A DNA stretch of 64,000 nucleotides from Achromobacter sp. B7 (GTDB taxonomy: Bacteria > Pseudomonadota > Gammaproteobacteria > Burkholderiales > Burkholderiaceae_B). Shown piece by piece: positions 27,364 to 35,605 of the stretch. Made by a program: the position numbers and the translations under genes. The stretch spans positions 3,658,001 through 3,722,000 of the forward strand of contig NZ_CP032084.1 in NCBI RefSeq assembly GCF_003600685.1, given 5' to 3'. Each line of letters starts with the position of its first letter. Within the stretch, counting starts at the first letter, position 1. Under the pieces are notes generated by a model. That model made no database searches and had not been told where the DNA came from. It saw only the letters and a program-made list of their open reading frames with translations.

Positions 27364-27408
27364 CACCGGCCGCGCCACCACGCGCGCGCCCCCTCTACAG
27401 GAGTCACT

Positions 27409-27834
27409 ATGAAGAAAACCGCATCCGCCGCCTGGTCGGGCGACTTGAAGACGGGCAAAGGCACGATCTCCACGCAAAGCGGCGCGCTCAAGGCCCAGCC
27501 CTATGGCTTCAACACGCGCTTTGGCGACACGCCGGGCACCAACCCCGAAGAGCTGCTGGGCGCGGCGCACGCAGGCTGCTTCACGATGGCCTTGTCCAAC
27601 ATCCTGTCCGAGTCCGGCCTGGTGGCCACCAGCCTGGACACCAAGGCGGAAGTGACGCTGGACAAAGTCGACGACGGCTTTTCCATCACCGCCGTGCACC
27701 TGACCGTGGAAGCCGTCATCCCGGGAGCCACCGCGCAGGCGTTCGAAGACGCCGCCCGCAAGGCTGAAAAGGGCTGCCCGGTGTCCAAGGTCTTGAACGC
27801 CAAGATCACCATGGACGCCAAGCTCAAGTCCTAA
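27409..27834 (+). CDS. osmC: OsmC/Ohr-family peroxiredoxin
   Basis: Thiol peroxidase of 141 residues that reduces organic hydroperoxides. The two catalytic cysteines are C57 in AAHAGCFTMAL and C123 in EKGCPVSKVLN. The N-terminal TISTQSGAL and PEELLGAAHA match OsmC more than Ohr. A strong ACAGGAG precedes the ATG by 6 bases. The upstream leader carries the palindrome and hairpin described separately. Confidence 0.92.
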   Translation: MKKTASAAWSGDLKTGKGTISTQSGALKAQPYGFNTRFGDTPGTNPEELLGAAHAGCFTMALSNILSESGLVATSLDTKAEVTLDKVDDGFSITAVHLTVEAVIPGATAQAFEDAARKAEKGCPVSKVLNAKITMDAKLKS

Positions 27835-27914
27835 GCGCTGCGCCTGGCCAATGGCGCGTCCTGTCCCGGGCCGCGCCATTGGTCGGCCCTATCCCGGGCT
27901 TGGGCAAAATCAAT

Positions 27915-27957
27915 TTGACGGTCTTCCAGCACTTCAAGAAAATGAGAACCATTCTCA
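27915..27957 (+). promoter_or_regulatory. mntH promoter with Fur-like inverted repeat
   Basis: TTGACG (27915-27920), 17 bases, GAAAAT (27938-27943) form a promoter. The inverted repeat TGAGAA-CCA-TTCTCA (27943-27957) overlaps the -10 and the start of transcription and touches the AGGAG ribosome site. It resembles Fur boxes with ATGAGAA/TTCTCA arms. A manganese-responsive Fur relative (Mur) is also possible. Confidence 0.6.
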
Positions 27958-27967
27958 GGAGTGCCGC

Positions 27968-29257
27968 ATGACCGGATTCATCTACGCAATTTCTGGCGGC
28001 AAGGCCGCCTTGGCTCAGGACGCGCGGGTGTCGGCCAACCTGCGGCGCATGGTCGGCTCGGGCATCCTGGTGGCCGTGGGCTACATCGATCCGGGCAACT
28101 GGGCTACCGACATCGCGGGCGGCAGCGGCTTTGGATACGGCCTGTTGATGGTCGTCATCTGCTCCGCATTGCTGGCGCTGGGTTTTCAGATTCTGGTGTC
28201 GCGCCTGGCGCTGGCCACCGGCCAAGACCTGGCCACGCTGACTGCCCGCCACCTGTCGCCGCGCTGGTCCAAGGCGGCCTGGCTGGCCGGCGAGGCCGCC
28301 ATCCTGGCTACCGCCCTGGCCGAACTCATCGGCGGCGCCATTGCGCTGCGCCTGCTGTTCGGCCTGCCTTTGATCGCCGGCGTGGCGGTGACCGGCGTCG
28401 GCACATTCGCGGTGTTGGCGCTGACGCGCGGCAATGCCGACCGCCATGAGCGCGTCATCGCGGTGTTGCTGGGCGTGGTTGCCGCGTCATTCGTTTTCCT
28501 GCTGTTCAAGGCGAACCCCGCCTGGACCGCCGTGGCGCACGGCATGACGCAGACCGGCCAGGCGCTGCGCGACCCCCAAGGTTTCCTGATCGCGCTGGGC
28601 ATCCTGGGCGCCACGTTGATGCCGCATAACCTCTACCTGCATTCCGGCTCGTTGGCCGAACGCGCGCAGTCCCTGCCAGCTTCGGCGCGCGACATGGCCA
28701 TGCGCGTGGCGCGCAACGACACCATCGTGTCGTTGAGCGTGGCCATGCTGATCAACTCGGCCATCATGATCGTGGCGGCGGCATCGCTGTCCGGATCCGG
28801 CCTGATCGTATCCAGCCTGGACGACGCGCATGCCGTCATCGGCCATACGCTGGGCGTGGGCGCCGCCATCGTCTTTGCCGTTGCCTTGTATGCGGCGGGC
28901 CAAAGTTCGACGATTACCGGCGTGCTGGCCGGGCGCATCCTGTCCAAGGGGTTTCAGATTCGCAGCAACTGGTCGGATCGGCGCCGGGCGCTGGCAACGC
29001 GCTTGATCGCGGGCGCGGCGGCCGTCGGCCTGTTGATCTTCACCGGTGGCAAGGACCCCGACGAACTGCTGGTGTTAAGCCAGGTCATCCTGAGCCTGGC
29101 GCTGCCCTTCGCGTTGGGACCGCTGGTGGTGCTGGCCTGCCGCAAACAGGTGATGGGCGCATACGCGCTGCGCGGCGCCTGGGCCTGGGCCGCCGTCGGC
29201 GCCACCGTCGGCATCGTCATTCTTGATGGCTATCTGCTGATCGACATGGTGGCTTGA
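27968..29257 (+). CDS. mntH: Nramp-family divalent metal (Mn2+/Fe2+) transporter
   Basis: Proton-coupled metal importer of the inner membrane, 429 residues with about eleven helices. The metal-site motifs are intact: the DPGN motif in GYIDPGNWATDIAGGS (helix 1) and the MPH motif in GATLMPHNLYLHS (helix 6). The loop QSSTITGVLAGR is also typical. The start at 27968 has CAGGAG 7 bases upstream. The Fur-like site in its promoter supports control by iron or manganese. Confidence 0.92.
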   Translation: MTGFIYAISGGKAALAQDARVSANLRRMVGSGILVAVGYIDPGNWATDIAGGSGFGYGLLMVVICSALLALGFQILVSRLALATGQDLATLTARHLSPRWSKAAWLAGEAAILATALAELIGGAIALRLLFGLPLIAGVAVTGVGTFAVLALTRGNADRHERVIAVLLGVVAASFVFLLFKANPAWTAVAHGMTQTGQALRDPQGFLIALGILGATLMPHNLYLHSGSLAERAQSLPASARDMAMRVARNDTIVSLSVAMLINSAIMIVAAASLSGSGLIVSSLDDAHAVIGHTLGVGAAIVFAVALYAAGQSSTITGVLAGRILSKGFQIRSNWSDRRRALATRLIAGAAAVGLLIFTGGKDPDELLVLSQVILSLALPFALGPLVVLACRKQVMGAYALRGAWAWAAVGATVGIVILDGYLLIDMVA

Positions 29258-29270
29258 AGCGGGCTCGCCC

Positions 29271-29303
29271 AAAAAAAACGCCAGCATATGCTGGCGTTTT
29301 TTT
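29271..29303. terminator. Bidirectional terminator after mntH
   Basis: CGCCAGC-ATAT-GCTGGCG (29279-29296) with eight As before and seven Ts after. It serves mntH and the convergent small gene. Confidence 0.92.
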
Positions 29304-29320
29304 AGCTGGCCCCGGGCGCT

Positions 29321-29542
29321 TCAGTGGCGGGCGGAGATCACCGGATGCTGCTGTCGACCGGCGTCCATGTCGTGCAGGATTTCGCCGACGGCGCCGCCCA
29401 ACGAGGCCATGCGCACCTTCAGGCGCAACCACAGACCGCGGTTGAAGGGGCCGGACAAGGTTTCCGCTTTGACGGCCTCGCGGATCAAGGACCGCTCCAG
29501 CGCATCCGACATACGGGCATTTTTCAACGCGGTATCGCTCAT
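29321..29542 (-). CDS. Small conserved-looking protein, 73 residues
   Basis: Not recognised. It is a charged, largely helical protein (ALERSLIREAVKAETLSGPF, then WLRLKVRMASLGGAVGEI) with no signal peptide, cysteine or membrane helix. I call it real because it has an excellent ribosome site, AAGGAGAG, 6 bases before the ATG at 29542, a well-spaced promoter further upstream, and a terminator after the stop. Confidence 0.65.
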   Translation of the reverse strand: MSDTALKNARMSDALERSLIREAVKAETLSGPFNRGLWLRLKVRMASLGGAVGEILHDMDAGRQQHPVISARH

Positions 29543-29585
29543 GATTCTCTCCTTGAGAAAGCGCGATGTGGAACAACACGACTTG

Positions 29586-29614
29586 ATGTTAGATCCGCGT
29601 TTGTTGCGTCGCAA
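29586..29614 (-). promoter_or_regulatory. Promoter of the 73-residue gene
   Basis: On the minus strand TTGCGA (29614-29609), 17 bases, TAACAT (29591-29586), about 40 bases before the start codon, in a locally AT-rich stretch. The rest of the gap to 29723 shows nothing else I can assign. Confidence 0.5.
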
Positions 29615-29723
29615 TAAAAACTTCAAGCATTTTTTTAATCGTTGCGCAATGGGGACAAACACCACCATTACGGTGCATGCGGCACCACATTAAGCACTAG
29701 TCTTGTGCAGCGCCCTCCCCCAT

Positions 29724-30341
29724 TCAGCCGGCCCGATGCGCCTGGATCAGCTTGTCGGCCATGTCGGCAACCCGCGCCGCCGGGCCTCCTTCGCCAAACA
29801 GCTGGCTAGAGACAAACGCGCCCTCAATCAACAGCAGCAGGCCGTCCGCCAGGGCCGCGGGGTCTCGGGCGCCCATGCCCAACGCCATCTCGTTCAGGCG
29901 CCGGCGCAATTGCAGCTTGTGCTCGACGGCCACTGCGCGCGCGGGGTGTTCGGGTTCAGGGTATTCAACGGCGGCATTGGTCAGGCCGCAGCCGCGATAC
30001 CCGTTTGCCACGGCGCGCGTCGCCAGCCCCGACAGATAATCCAGCAGCTGTGCGTGCGGATCGCCGGGATGCGCGGCGCAGGCGGCGTCGAAGCGGGCCC
30101 AGAATTCGGCGTCGTAGTCGCGCAGATAGGCCGCCGCCAATTCATCCTTGGACGAAAAGCTGCGGTACAGGCTGGGTTTGGTCACGCCGGCCTGGTTGAC
30201 GATGGCGTCAACGCCCACGGCGCGGATGCCGTCGCGGTAGAACATTTCGCGTGCCGTCTTGCGGATGCGGTCTGCCGCCAGTAGCGGCTTGGGGCCGGCT
30301 TTTGCGGTGGCGCCTGAGGCATTGGAAGGCTTGCTGGCCAT
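29724..30341 (-). CDS. TetR-family transcriptional repressor
   Basis: Repressor of 205 residues. The N-terminal helix-turn-helix is IRKTAREMFYRDGIRAVGVD, then IVNQAGVTKPSLYRSFSSKDEL. The C-terminal ligand domain is like the TetR_C group with LVIEGAF-type ends (LLLIEGAFVSSQLFGEGG). The start at 30341 has CAGGAG 8 bases upstream. It is divergent from the MFS gene across two mirror-image operators, so it almost certainly controls that transporter and itself. Confidence 0.9.
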   Translation of the reverse strand: MASKPSNASGATAKAGPKPLLAADRIRKTAREMFYRDGIRAVGVDAIVNQAGVTKPSLYRSFSSKDELAAAYLRDYDAEFWARFDAACAAHPGDPHAQLLDYLSGLATRAVANGYRGCGLTNAAVEYPEPEHPARAVAVEHKLQLRRRLNEMALGMGARDPAALADGLLLLIEGAFVSSQLFGEGGPAARVADMADKLIQAHRAG

Positions 30342-30429
30342 GCTGGACTCCTGAAACGGAAGGCGGACGGCGTTCCCGCAACACGAGCGGACGGCCGCGC
30401 CTTCAAAAAACAAATCGCCGAAAAATCGC

Positions 30430-30459
30430 TTGACGATGTTACTGACCGGTACGTACTAT
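30430..30459 (+). promoter_or_regulatory. Promoter of the MFS gene
   Basis: TTGACG (30430-30435), 18 bases, TACTAT (30454-30459). The first operator arm fills the spacer and touches the -10, so a bound repressor would block polymerase. Confidence 0.55.
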
Positions 30460-30498
30460 TCGCTGATCTCAAACCAGATACGTACCGGTCAGTAACAT
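30436..30498. promoter_or_regulatory. Paired TetR operators in mirror orientation
   Basis: Two 20-base arms that are exact reverse complements lie at 30436-30455 and 30479-30498, 23 bases apart. Each arm holds TTACTGACCGGTACGTA or its complement, and each is itself a near-palindrome around ACCGGT (AC..ACCGGT..GT). The second arm reaches into the ATG of the MFS gene. Confidence 0.8.
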
Positions 30499-31780
30499 GA
30501 GTATAGCCCAACCTCCGCTTCCCTTTCAGCGCGCCGGACAAAAGTACGCCTTTGTCGTGGTTGCCGTCATTTTCCTGGCCTTGCTGGTTTCCGCCGGTTT
30601 GCGCTCTACGCCCAGCGTGCTGCTGGTGCCACTAGAGGAAGCCTTCGGCTGGAGCCGCAGCTCGATCTCGTTCGCGGCGGCGGCTGGCATCTTTTTGTAT
30701 GGCTTGGTCGGCCCCTTCGCCGCCGCCGCGATGGAACGCTTCGGCCTGCGCCGGGTGCTGATCAGCGCCCTGGTGCTGATGTCGGCCTCAAGCGCCGTCA
30801 GCGCCTACATGACCGAGCCCTGGCACCTGCTGATGACGTGGGGCGTGTTCTCGGGCCTGAGTTCCGGAGCGGTGGCCTCGGTGCTGGGCGCCACCATCGT
30901 GAACCGCTGGTTCACCAAGCATCGGGGCCTGGTAATGGGCTTGCTGACCGCCAGCACCGCTAGCGGCACGCTGGTCTTCCTGCCCGTGCTGGCCACGCTG
31001 GCCTCGTCCGGGGATTGGACGCGCGTCGTCTGGACGGTTGCAGCCGCCGCTGCCGCCATGGTGCCGCTGGCTTGGTGGTTGGTGCCCGACCGCCCGGCCA
31101 ACGTCGGCCTGACGCCGTTCGGCAGCGACCCCGACGCGCCGCCCGCCCCCGTCGCGCCGCGCACCGGCATGTTGGCCGCCACCTTTGGCGCCTTGGCCCG
31201 GGCCTCGAAGACCCCCACATTCTGGTTCTTGTTCGCCACGTTCTTCATTTGCGGGTTCACCACCAACGGCCTGGTCGGCACGCATCTGATCGCCCTGTGC
31301 GGCGACCACGGCATGCTGGAAGTGCAAGCCGCCGGCCTGCTGGCGCTGATGGGCGTGTTCGATCTGGTCGGCACCACGGCATCCGGCTGGCTGACCGACC
31401 GCTACGACCCGCGCAAGCTGCTGTTTGTCTACTACGCCCTGCGCGGCCTGTCGCTGATCTACCTGCCCTATTCCGATTTCTCGTTCTACAGCCTGTCGAT
31501 CTTCGCCATTTTCTTCGGCCTGGACTGGATTGCCACCGTGCCGCCCACCTTGCGGCTGACGACGGAAGCCTTCGGCGAACGCGACGCCGGCATTGTGTTC
31601 GGATGGATTGTCGCGGGCCACCAGCTGGGCGCGGCCAGCGCCGCCTGGATGGCCGGCGCGATCCGGGAAGCCCAGGGCAGCTACATGATGGCCTTTTTGA
31701 TTTCCGGCGCCACGGGCCTGATCGCCGCGGTGATTGCACTGCGAATCGGCAAGAAGCGGGTGGTGCCTGTGCCCGCTTAA
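30497..31780 (+). CDS. Major facilitator superfamily transporter
   Basis: Inner-membrane transporter of 427 residues with twelve helices. The MFS loop 2-3 motif appears as GPFAAAAMERFGLRRVL. The second half has TASGWLTDRYDPRKLL. The overall pattern resembles monocarboxylate or oxalate/formate-type MFS proteins more than drug exporters, but the substrate cannot be read. The start lies inside the second operator arm and there is no strong ribosome site. Regulation is by the divergent TetR protein. Confidence 0.85.
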   Translation: MSIAQPPLPFQRAGQKYAFVVVAVIFLALLVSAGLRSTPSVLLVPLEEAFGWSRSSISFAAAAGIFLYGLVGPFAAAAMERFGLRRVLISALVLMSASSAVSAYMTEPWHLLMTWGVFSGLSSGAVASVLGATIVNRWFTKHRGLVMGLLTASTASGTLVFLPVLATLASSGDWTRVVWTVAAAAAAMVPLAWWLVPDRPANVGLTPFGSDPDAPPAPVAPRTGMLAATFGALARASKTPTFWFLFATFFICGFTTNGLVGTHLIALCGDHGMLEVQAAGLLALMGVFDLVGTTASGWLTDRYDPRKLLFVYYALRGLSLIYLPYSDFSFYSLSIFAIFFGLDWIATVPPTLRLTTEAFGERDAGIVFGWIVAGHQLGAASAAWMAGAIREAQGSYMMAFLISGATGLIAAVIALRIGKKRVVPVPA

Positions 31781-31810
31781 GATCCCTTAGGCCCGCTTAA
31801 GCCCACCTAG
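31771..31810. repeat. 10/20-bp tandem repeat at the MFS stop codon
   Basis: GCCCGCTTAA, GATCCCTTAG, GCCCGCTTAA, GCCCACCTAG follow one another, so a 20-base unit is duplicated with 16 matches. The first copy includes the MFS stop codon. Confidence 0.6.
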
Positions 31811-31833
31811 GCGCGTCGATTCGCATCCGCAAG

Positions 31834-31867
31834 AAAAAGCCCGGCATTCACATGCCGGGCTTTTTTT
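31834..31867. terminator. Bidirectional terminator between the MFS gene and livF
   Basis: GCCCGGCA-TTCACA-TGCCGGGC (31839-31860) with AAAAA before and TTTTTTT after, between convergent genes. Confidence 0.9.
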
Positions 31868-31895
31868 GTTGCGCACGTCAAGGCGCGCGTCGCCG

Positions 31896-32636
31896 TCAGG
31901 CCGGCGCGCCCTCGACTTCGCCCAGATACGCCGCCCTGACCTTGGGGTCGTGCAGCATCTGGCTGGCCGGCCCGGACAAGATGATCTCGCCCGATTCCAT
32001 CACATAGCCGCGATGGCTGTTCTCCAGCGCCAGGCGCGCATTCTGCTCGATCAGCAGAATCGTGACGCCCTCGCTGGCGATGGTGCGCACCACCTCGAAC
32101 ACCTTCTCGACCATCAAGGGCGCCAGGCCCATCGAGGGCTCGTCCAGCAGCAACAGCTTGGGGCGCGCGATCATGGCGCGGCCCATGGCCACCATCTGCT
32201 GCTCGCCGCCCGACAAGGTGCCGGCCGCCTGCTTGCGGCGTTCGGCAAGACGCGGAAACAGCGTGAACACGCGGTCGGTGTCTTGCCTGACCTGCGCGGC
32301 GTCGCGGCGAATGTACGCGCCCATGGCCAGGTTTTCTTCAATGGTCAGCTGGCCGAAGATGCCCCGACCTTCGGGCACCATGACCAGCCCGCGACGCACC
32401 AGCTCGTGCGACTTCTGACCGCCGATGGACTGCCCGTCGTAGACGATTTCGCCGCCCGCCAGCGGCACCAGGCCGCAGATGGCGCGCAGCGTCGTGCTTT
32501 TACCCGCGCCGTTGGCGCCGATCAGGCACACGAGTTCACCTGCGTCCACGCGCAGGTCGATGCCGCGCACGGCGCGGATGCCGCCATACGCGACTTGCAG
32601 GCCGCGCAATTCCAATAAGGGTTGGGATGCCGTCAT
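31896..32636 (-). CDS. livF: Branched-chain amino acid ABC transporter ATPase LivF
   Basis: ATPase of 246 residues. Walker A is GANGAGKST, the signature is LSGGEQQMVAMGRAM, Walker B is LLLLDEPSMGLAP, and the switch is LLIEQNA, the LivF form. EGRGIFGQLTIEENL is also typical. The ATG overlaps the livG stop. It ends the livKHMGF unit. Confidence 0.93.
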   Translation of the reverse strand: MTASQPLLELRGLQVAYGGIRAVRGIDLRVDAGELVCLIGANGAGKSTTLRAICGLVPLAGGEIVYDGQSIGGQKSHELVRRGLVMVPEGRGIFGQLTIEENLAMGAYIRRDAAQVRQDTDRVFTLFPRLAERRKQAAGTLSGGEQQMVAMGRAMIARPKLLLLDEPSMGLAPLMVEKVFEVVRTIASEGVTILLIEQNARLALENSHRGYVMESGEIILSGPASQMLHDPKVRAAYLGEVEGAPA

Positions 32637-33436
32637 GATGCCGGGCTCTCCTTGTGAATCAGCGGGTCTTGCGCGGCGCCCGCACCCAGATACGCTTCAA
32701 TGACCTTGGGGTCGCGCTGCACCTGAGCGGGCTTGCCCATGGCCAGCACCTTGCCGTATTCCAGCACCAGCACTCGGTCGCACAGGCCCATCACCAGCTT
32801 CATGTCGTGCTCGATCAGCAGCACCGTGACGCCGTCGTTGCGGATCTTTTCGACCAGCTTGCGCAGCACCACCGTTTCCGACGCGTTCATGCCGGCCGCC
32901 GGTTCGTCCAACGCCAGCAGCTTCGGGTCCGTGGCCAGGGCGCGGGCGATTTCCAGACGGCGCTGGTCGCCATACGGCAGCGAACGCGCAACGTCGTTGG
33001 CGCGATGGCCGATGCCCACGTAGTCCAGCAGTTCCTGCGCCCGGGCCTCGATGGCCGCTTCTTCAGCGCGCGTGCGGCGTGTGCGCAGCACCGCGCCGAA
33101 CACACCCGCCTTCGTGCGCAGGTGCCGGCCGATCATCACGTTTTCAATTGCCGACAAATTCGCGAACAGCCGGATGTTCTGAAACGTGCGCGCCAGGCCC
33201 GCGTGGGCGACTTCGTGCGGCTTCTTGCCCGACATCGACTGCCCGTTGAACGTGCAGCTGCCGTCTTCCGGGATGTACAGGCCGGTCAGCACATTGAACA
33301 GCGTGGTCTTGCCCGCGCCGTTCGGGCCGATCAGGCCATAGATTTCGCCCTGTTCGATATCGAAGCTGACGTCGGACAGCGCTTGCAGGCCGCCAAAGCG
33401 TTTGCCCAGCCCCTGAGCTTGCAGCAGTTTGCTCAT
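32633..33436 (-). CDS. livG: Branched-chain amino acid ABC transporter ATPase LivG
   Basis: ATPase of 267 residues. Walker A is GPNGAGKTT, the LivG-type loop is GLARTFQNIRLFANLSAIENVMIG (split by family Gly), the signature region is LPYGDQRRLEIARALA, Walker B is LLALDEPAAGMN, and the switch is LLIEHDM. The substitution of LPYGDQRR for LSGGQ is normal in LivG. It overlaps livM and livF by 4 bases. Confidence 0.93.
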   Translation of the reverse strand: MSKLLQAQGLGKRFGGLQALSDVSFDIEQGEIYGLIGPNGAGKTTLFNVLTGLYIPEDGSCTFNGQSMSGKKPHEVAHAGLARTFQNIRLFANLSAIENVMIGRHLRTKAGVFGAVLRTRRTRAEEAAIEARAQELLDYVGIGHRANDVARSLPYGDQRRLEIARALATDPKLLALDEPAAGMNASETVVLRKLVEKIRNDGVTVLLIEHDMKLVMGLCDRVLVLEYGKVLAMGKPAQVQRDPKVIEAYLGAGAAQDPLIHKESPAS

Positions 33437-34521
33437 GCCGGCCCCCCTTGCGTCTTGGTGGACAGCTCACGCTTGCGCACCGCCGACGGCCACAGGCCGG
33501 CCGGGCGGAACAGCATGACGCAGACCATCGCCAGGCCGAACAACAACATGCGGATGCCTTCAGGGTCCAGCACCACCGCGCCGAACACCATGTGCTGGAA
33601 GGGTTCCACCACGGCCCGCAGGAATTCCGGCAAGGCCGCCAGGATCAGCGCGCCCAGGATCACGCCCGGGATGTGGCCCATACCGCCCAGCACCACCATG
33701 CACAGAATCGAAATCGACTCCATCAGCGAGAAACTTTCGGGGCTGACAAAGCCCTGCATCGACGCGAACAACGCACCGGCCACGCCGCCAAAAGACGCCC
33801 CCATCGCAAACGCCAGCAGCTTGATGTTGCGCGTATTGATGCCCATGGCCTTGGCCGCGATTTCGTCTTCGCGGATGGCTTCCCAGGCGCGGCCGATACG
33901 CGAATTCTGCAAACGCACGCATACCACGATGATGATCAGCGTCAGCGCCAGCAGCAGGTAGTAGTACTTTTCCGGCCCGGTGAAGCGGATGCCCATCAAG
34001 GTCTCGGTACGCCCGAACGTGAATTCACCGACCTTGAACGGATCGATACGGTTGATGCCCTGCGGCCCGTTGGTGATATTGACCGGCGCATTCAAGTTGT
34101 TCAAAAAGATGCGGATGATTTCGCCAAACCCCAGCGTCACGATAGCCAGGTAATCGCCCCGCAGCTTCAAGGTGGGCGCCCCCAGCAGTACGCCGAACAG
34201 GCAGGCCACCGCCAGCGCAATCGGCAGAATCGCCCAGAACGGCAGGTGCAGCCCGAAATGCGGCGACGCCAGCAGCGCCCACGTGTAGGCGCCCACCGCG
34301 TAGAACGCGATATAGCCCAGGTCCAGCAGCCCGGCAAAGCCCACCACGATATTCAGGCCCAGCGACAGCATCACGTACAGCAACGCGAAGTTCAGGATGC
34401 GCACCCAGCTTTGGCCGGCCATGCCGATCACAAAGGGCAGCACCGCCAGCACGATACCGATCAGCGCAATGCCAATCAGGTTGCGCGTCGACAGCCCGCT
34501 GTGTTTCAAGGAGGTGTTCAT
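33433..34521 (-). CDS. livM: Branched-chain amino acid ABC transporter permease LivM
   Basis: Permease of 362 residues with about nine helices. Family segments are LSLGLNIVVGFAGLLDLGYIAFYAVGAYT, split by Gly, then LRGDYLAIVTLGFGEIIRI, and the coupling loop SRIGRAWEAIREDEIAAKAMGINTRN. The start at 34521 overlaps the livH stop as ATGA and has AGGAGG upstream. A longer open frame upstream lies inside livH and is rejected. Confidence 0.92.
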   Translation of the reverse strand: MNTSLKHSGLSTRNLIGIALIGIVLAVLPFVIGMAGQSWVRILNFALLYVMLSLGLNIVVGFAGLLDLGYIAFYAVGAYTWALLASPHFGLHLPFWAILPIALAVACLFGVLLGAPTLKLRGDYLAIVTLGFGEIIRIFLNNLNAPVNITNGPQGINRIDPFKVGEFTFGRTETLMGIRFTGPEKYYYLLLALTLIIIVVCVRLQNSRIGRAWEAIREDEIAAKAMGINTRNIKLLAFAMGASFGGVAGALFASMQGFVSPESFSLMESISILCMVVLGGMGHIPGVILGALILAALPEFLRAVVEPFQHMVFGAVVLDPEGIRMLLFGLAMVCVMLFRPAGLWPSAVRKRELSTKTQGGPA

Positions 34522-35447
34522 GCCCGGTCTCCCACGCGTTCGCCCAAGAGGCCCGAGGGGCGGAAGATCAGCACCAGCACCAACACGAAGAACGCAAACA
34601 CGTCCTGGTAATGGCTGCCCAGGAAGCCGCCGGTGATGTCGCCGATGTATCCCGCGCCCAGCGATTCGATCACGCCCAGCAACAGGCCGCCGACCATCGC
34701 GCCCACCATGCTGCCGATGCCGCCCAGCACCGCGGCGGTAAACGCCTTCAGGCCCAGCATGAAGCCCATGGTGTATTGCGACACGCCGTAATAGGTGGCC
34801 ACCATCATGCCCGCCACGGCGGCCAACGCCGAGCCGATCAGGAACGCCGCCGAAATCACGGTATTGATGTTCACGCCCATCAGCCCCGCCACCTCGCGGT
34901 TCTGCCCGGTGGCGCGCATCGCCGTGCCCAGGCGCGTCTTGTGCACGATGGCCAGCAGGCCGCCCATGATCAGCGCCGCGATCACCACGATGGCGATCTG
35001 TAGCGTGCTCATGCGCGCGCCGGCAAACTCGAACACGCGCGGCGACAGCACCTGCGGGAAGTTCAAGTAATTGCGGCCCCAGGCCATCATGGCCACGTTC
35101 TGCAGAATGATGGACACGCCGATGGCGGTGATCAGCGCAGCCAGCCGGGGCGCGCGTCGCAGCGGCCGGTAGGCGACGCGTTCGGCCGTCCAGCCCACCG
35201 CCATGCACAGCGGCACGGACACCAGCAGGCCCACGCCCAGCACCACGAACGCCGACACGCCAGGGTCGCCGCCCACCAGTGAAATGGCGATCGTGGTGGC
35301 CGCCATGGCGCCGATCATGACGACGTCGCCATGCGCGAAGTTGATCAGCCCGATGATGCCGTACACCATGGTGTAGCCAAGGGCGACCAGGGCGTACACG
35401 CTGCCTAGCGTGACGCCGTTAATCAGTTGTTGAATGAAGATATCCAT
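34518..35447 (-). CDS. livH: Branched-chain amino acid ABC transporter permease LivH
   Basis: Permease of 309 residues. The opening QQLINGVTLGSVYALVALGYTMVYGIIGLINFAHGD, interrupted by conserved Gly, is typical of LivH. The coupling loop is TRLGTAMRATGQNREVAGLMGVN, and GGIGSMVGAMVGGLLLGVIE lies near the end. It follows livK after 158 bases that include a strong hairpin. Confidence 0.92.
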   Translation of the reverse strand: MDIFIQQLINGVTLGSVYALVALGYTMVYGIIGLINFAHGDVVMIGAMAATTIAISLVGGDPGVSAFVVLGVGLLVSVPLCMAVGWTAERVAYRPLRRAPRLAALITAIGVSIILQNVAMMAWGRNYLNFPQVLSPRVFEFAGARMSTLQIAIVVIAALIMGGLLAIVHKTRLGTAMRATGQNREVAGLMGVNINTVISAAFLIGSALAAVAGMMVATYYGVSQYTMGFMLGLKAFTAAVLGGIGSMVGAMVGGLLLGVIESLGAGYIGDITGGFLGSHYQDVFAFFVLVLVLIFRPSGLLGERVGDRA

Positions 35448-35556
35448 AGGGGCCGCGAAAATAAGCCTGGAAAAATCGCGCTGCAGCGGCCCGCGCCATG
35501 ATGCATGGAACGCGGCGCTCGCGGCGACACGCCGAGCGGCGTGTGCGCAAAGCGTT

Positions 35557-35587
35557 GGCGGACGCCGGCAGCGCCGGCACGTCCGCC
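35557..35587 (-). terminator. Stem-loop between livK and livH
   Basis: GGCGGACG / CGTCCGCC outside and CCGGC / GCCGG inside form a long imperfect stem 19 bases past the livK stop, with no U-tract. It probably lowers read-through or protects the livK message, so that binding protein exceeds permease. Confidence 0.5.
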
Positions 35588-35605
35588 CTACGGGTTCAGC
35601 CGGCC

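Noticed and set aside
33433-35208. Longer livM reading of 591 codons
   Set aside because: The first 229 codons lie inside livH in another frame. The ATGA overlap at 34521 with a strong SD gives a normal LivM.
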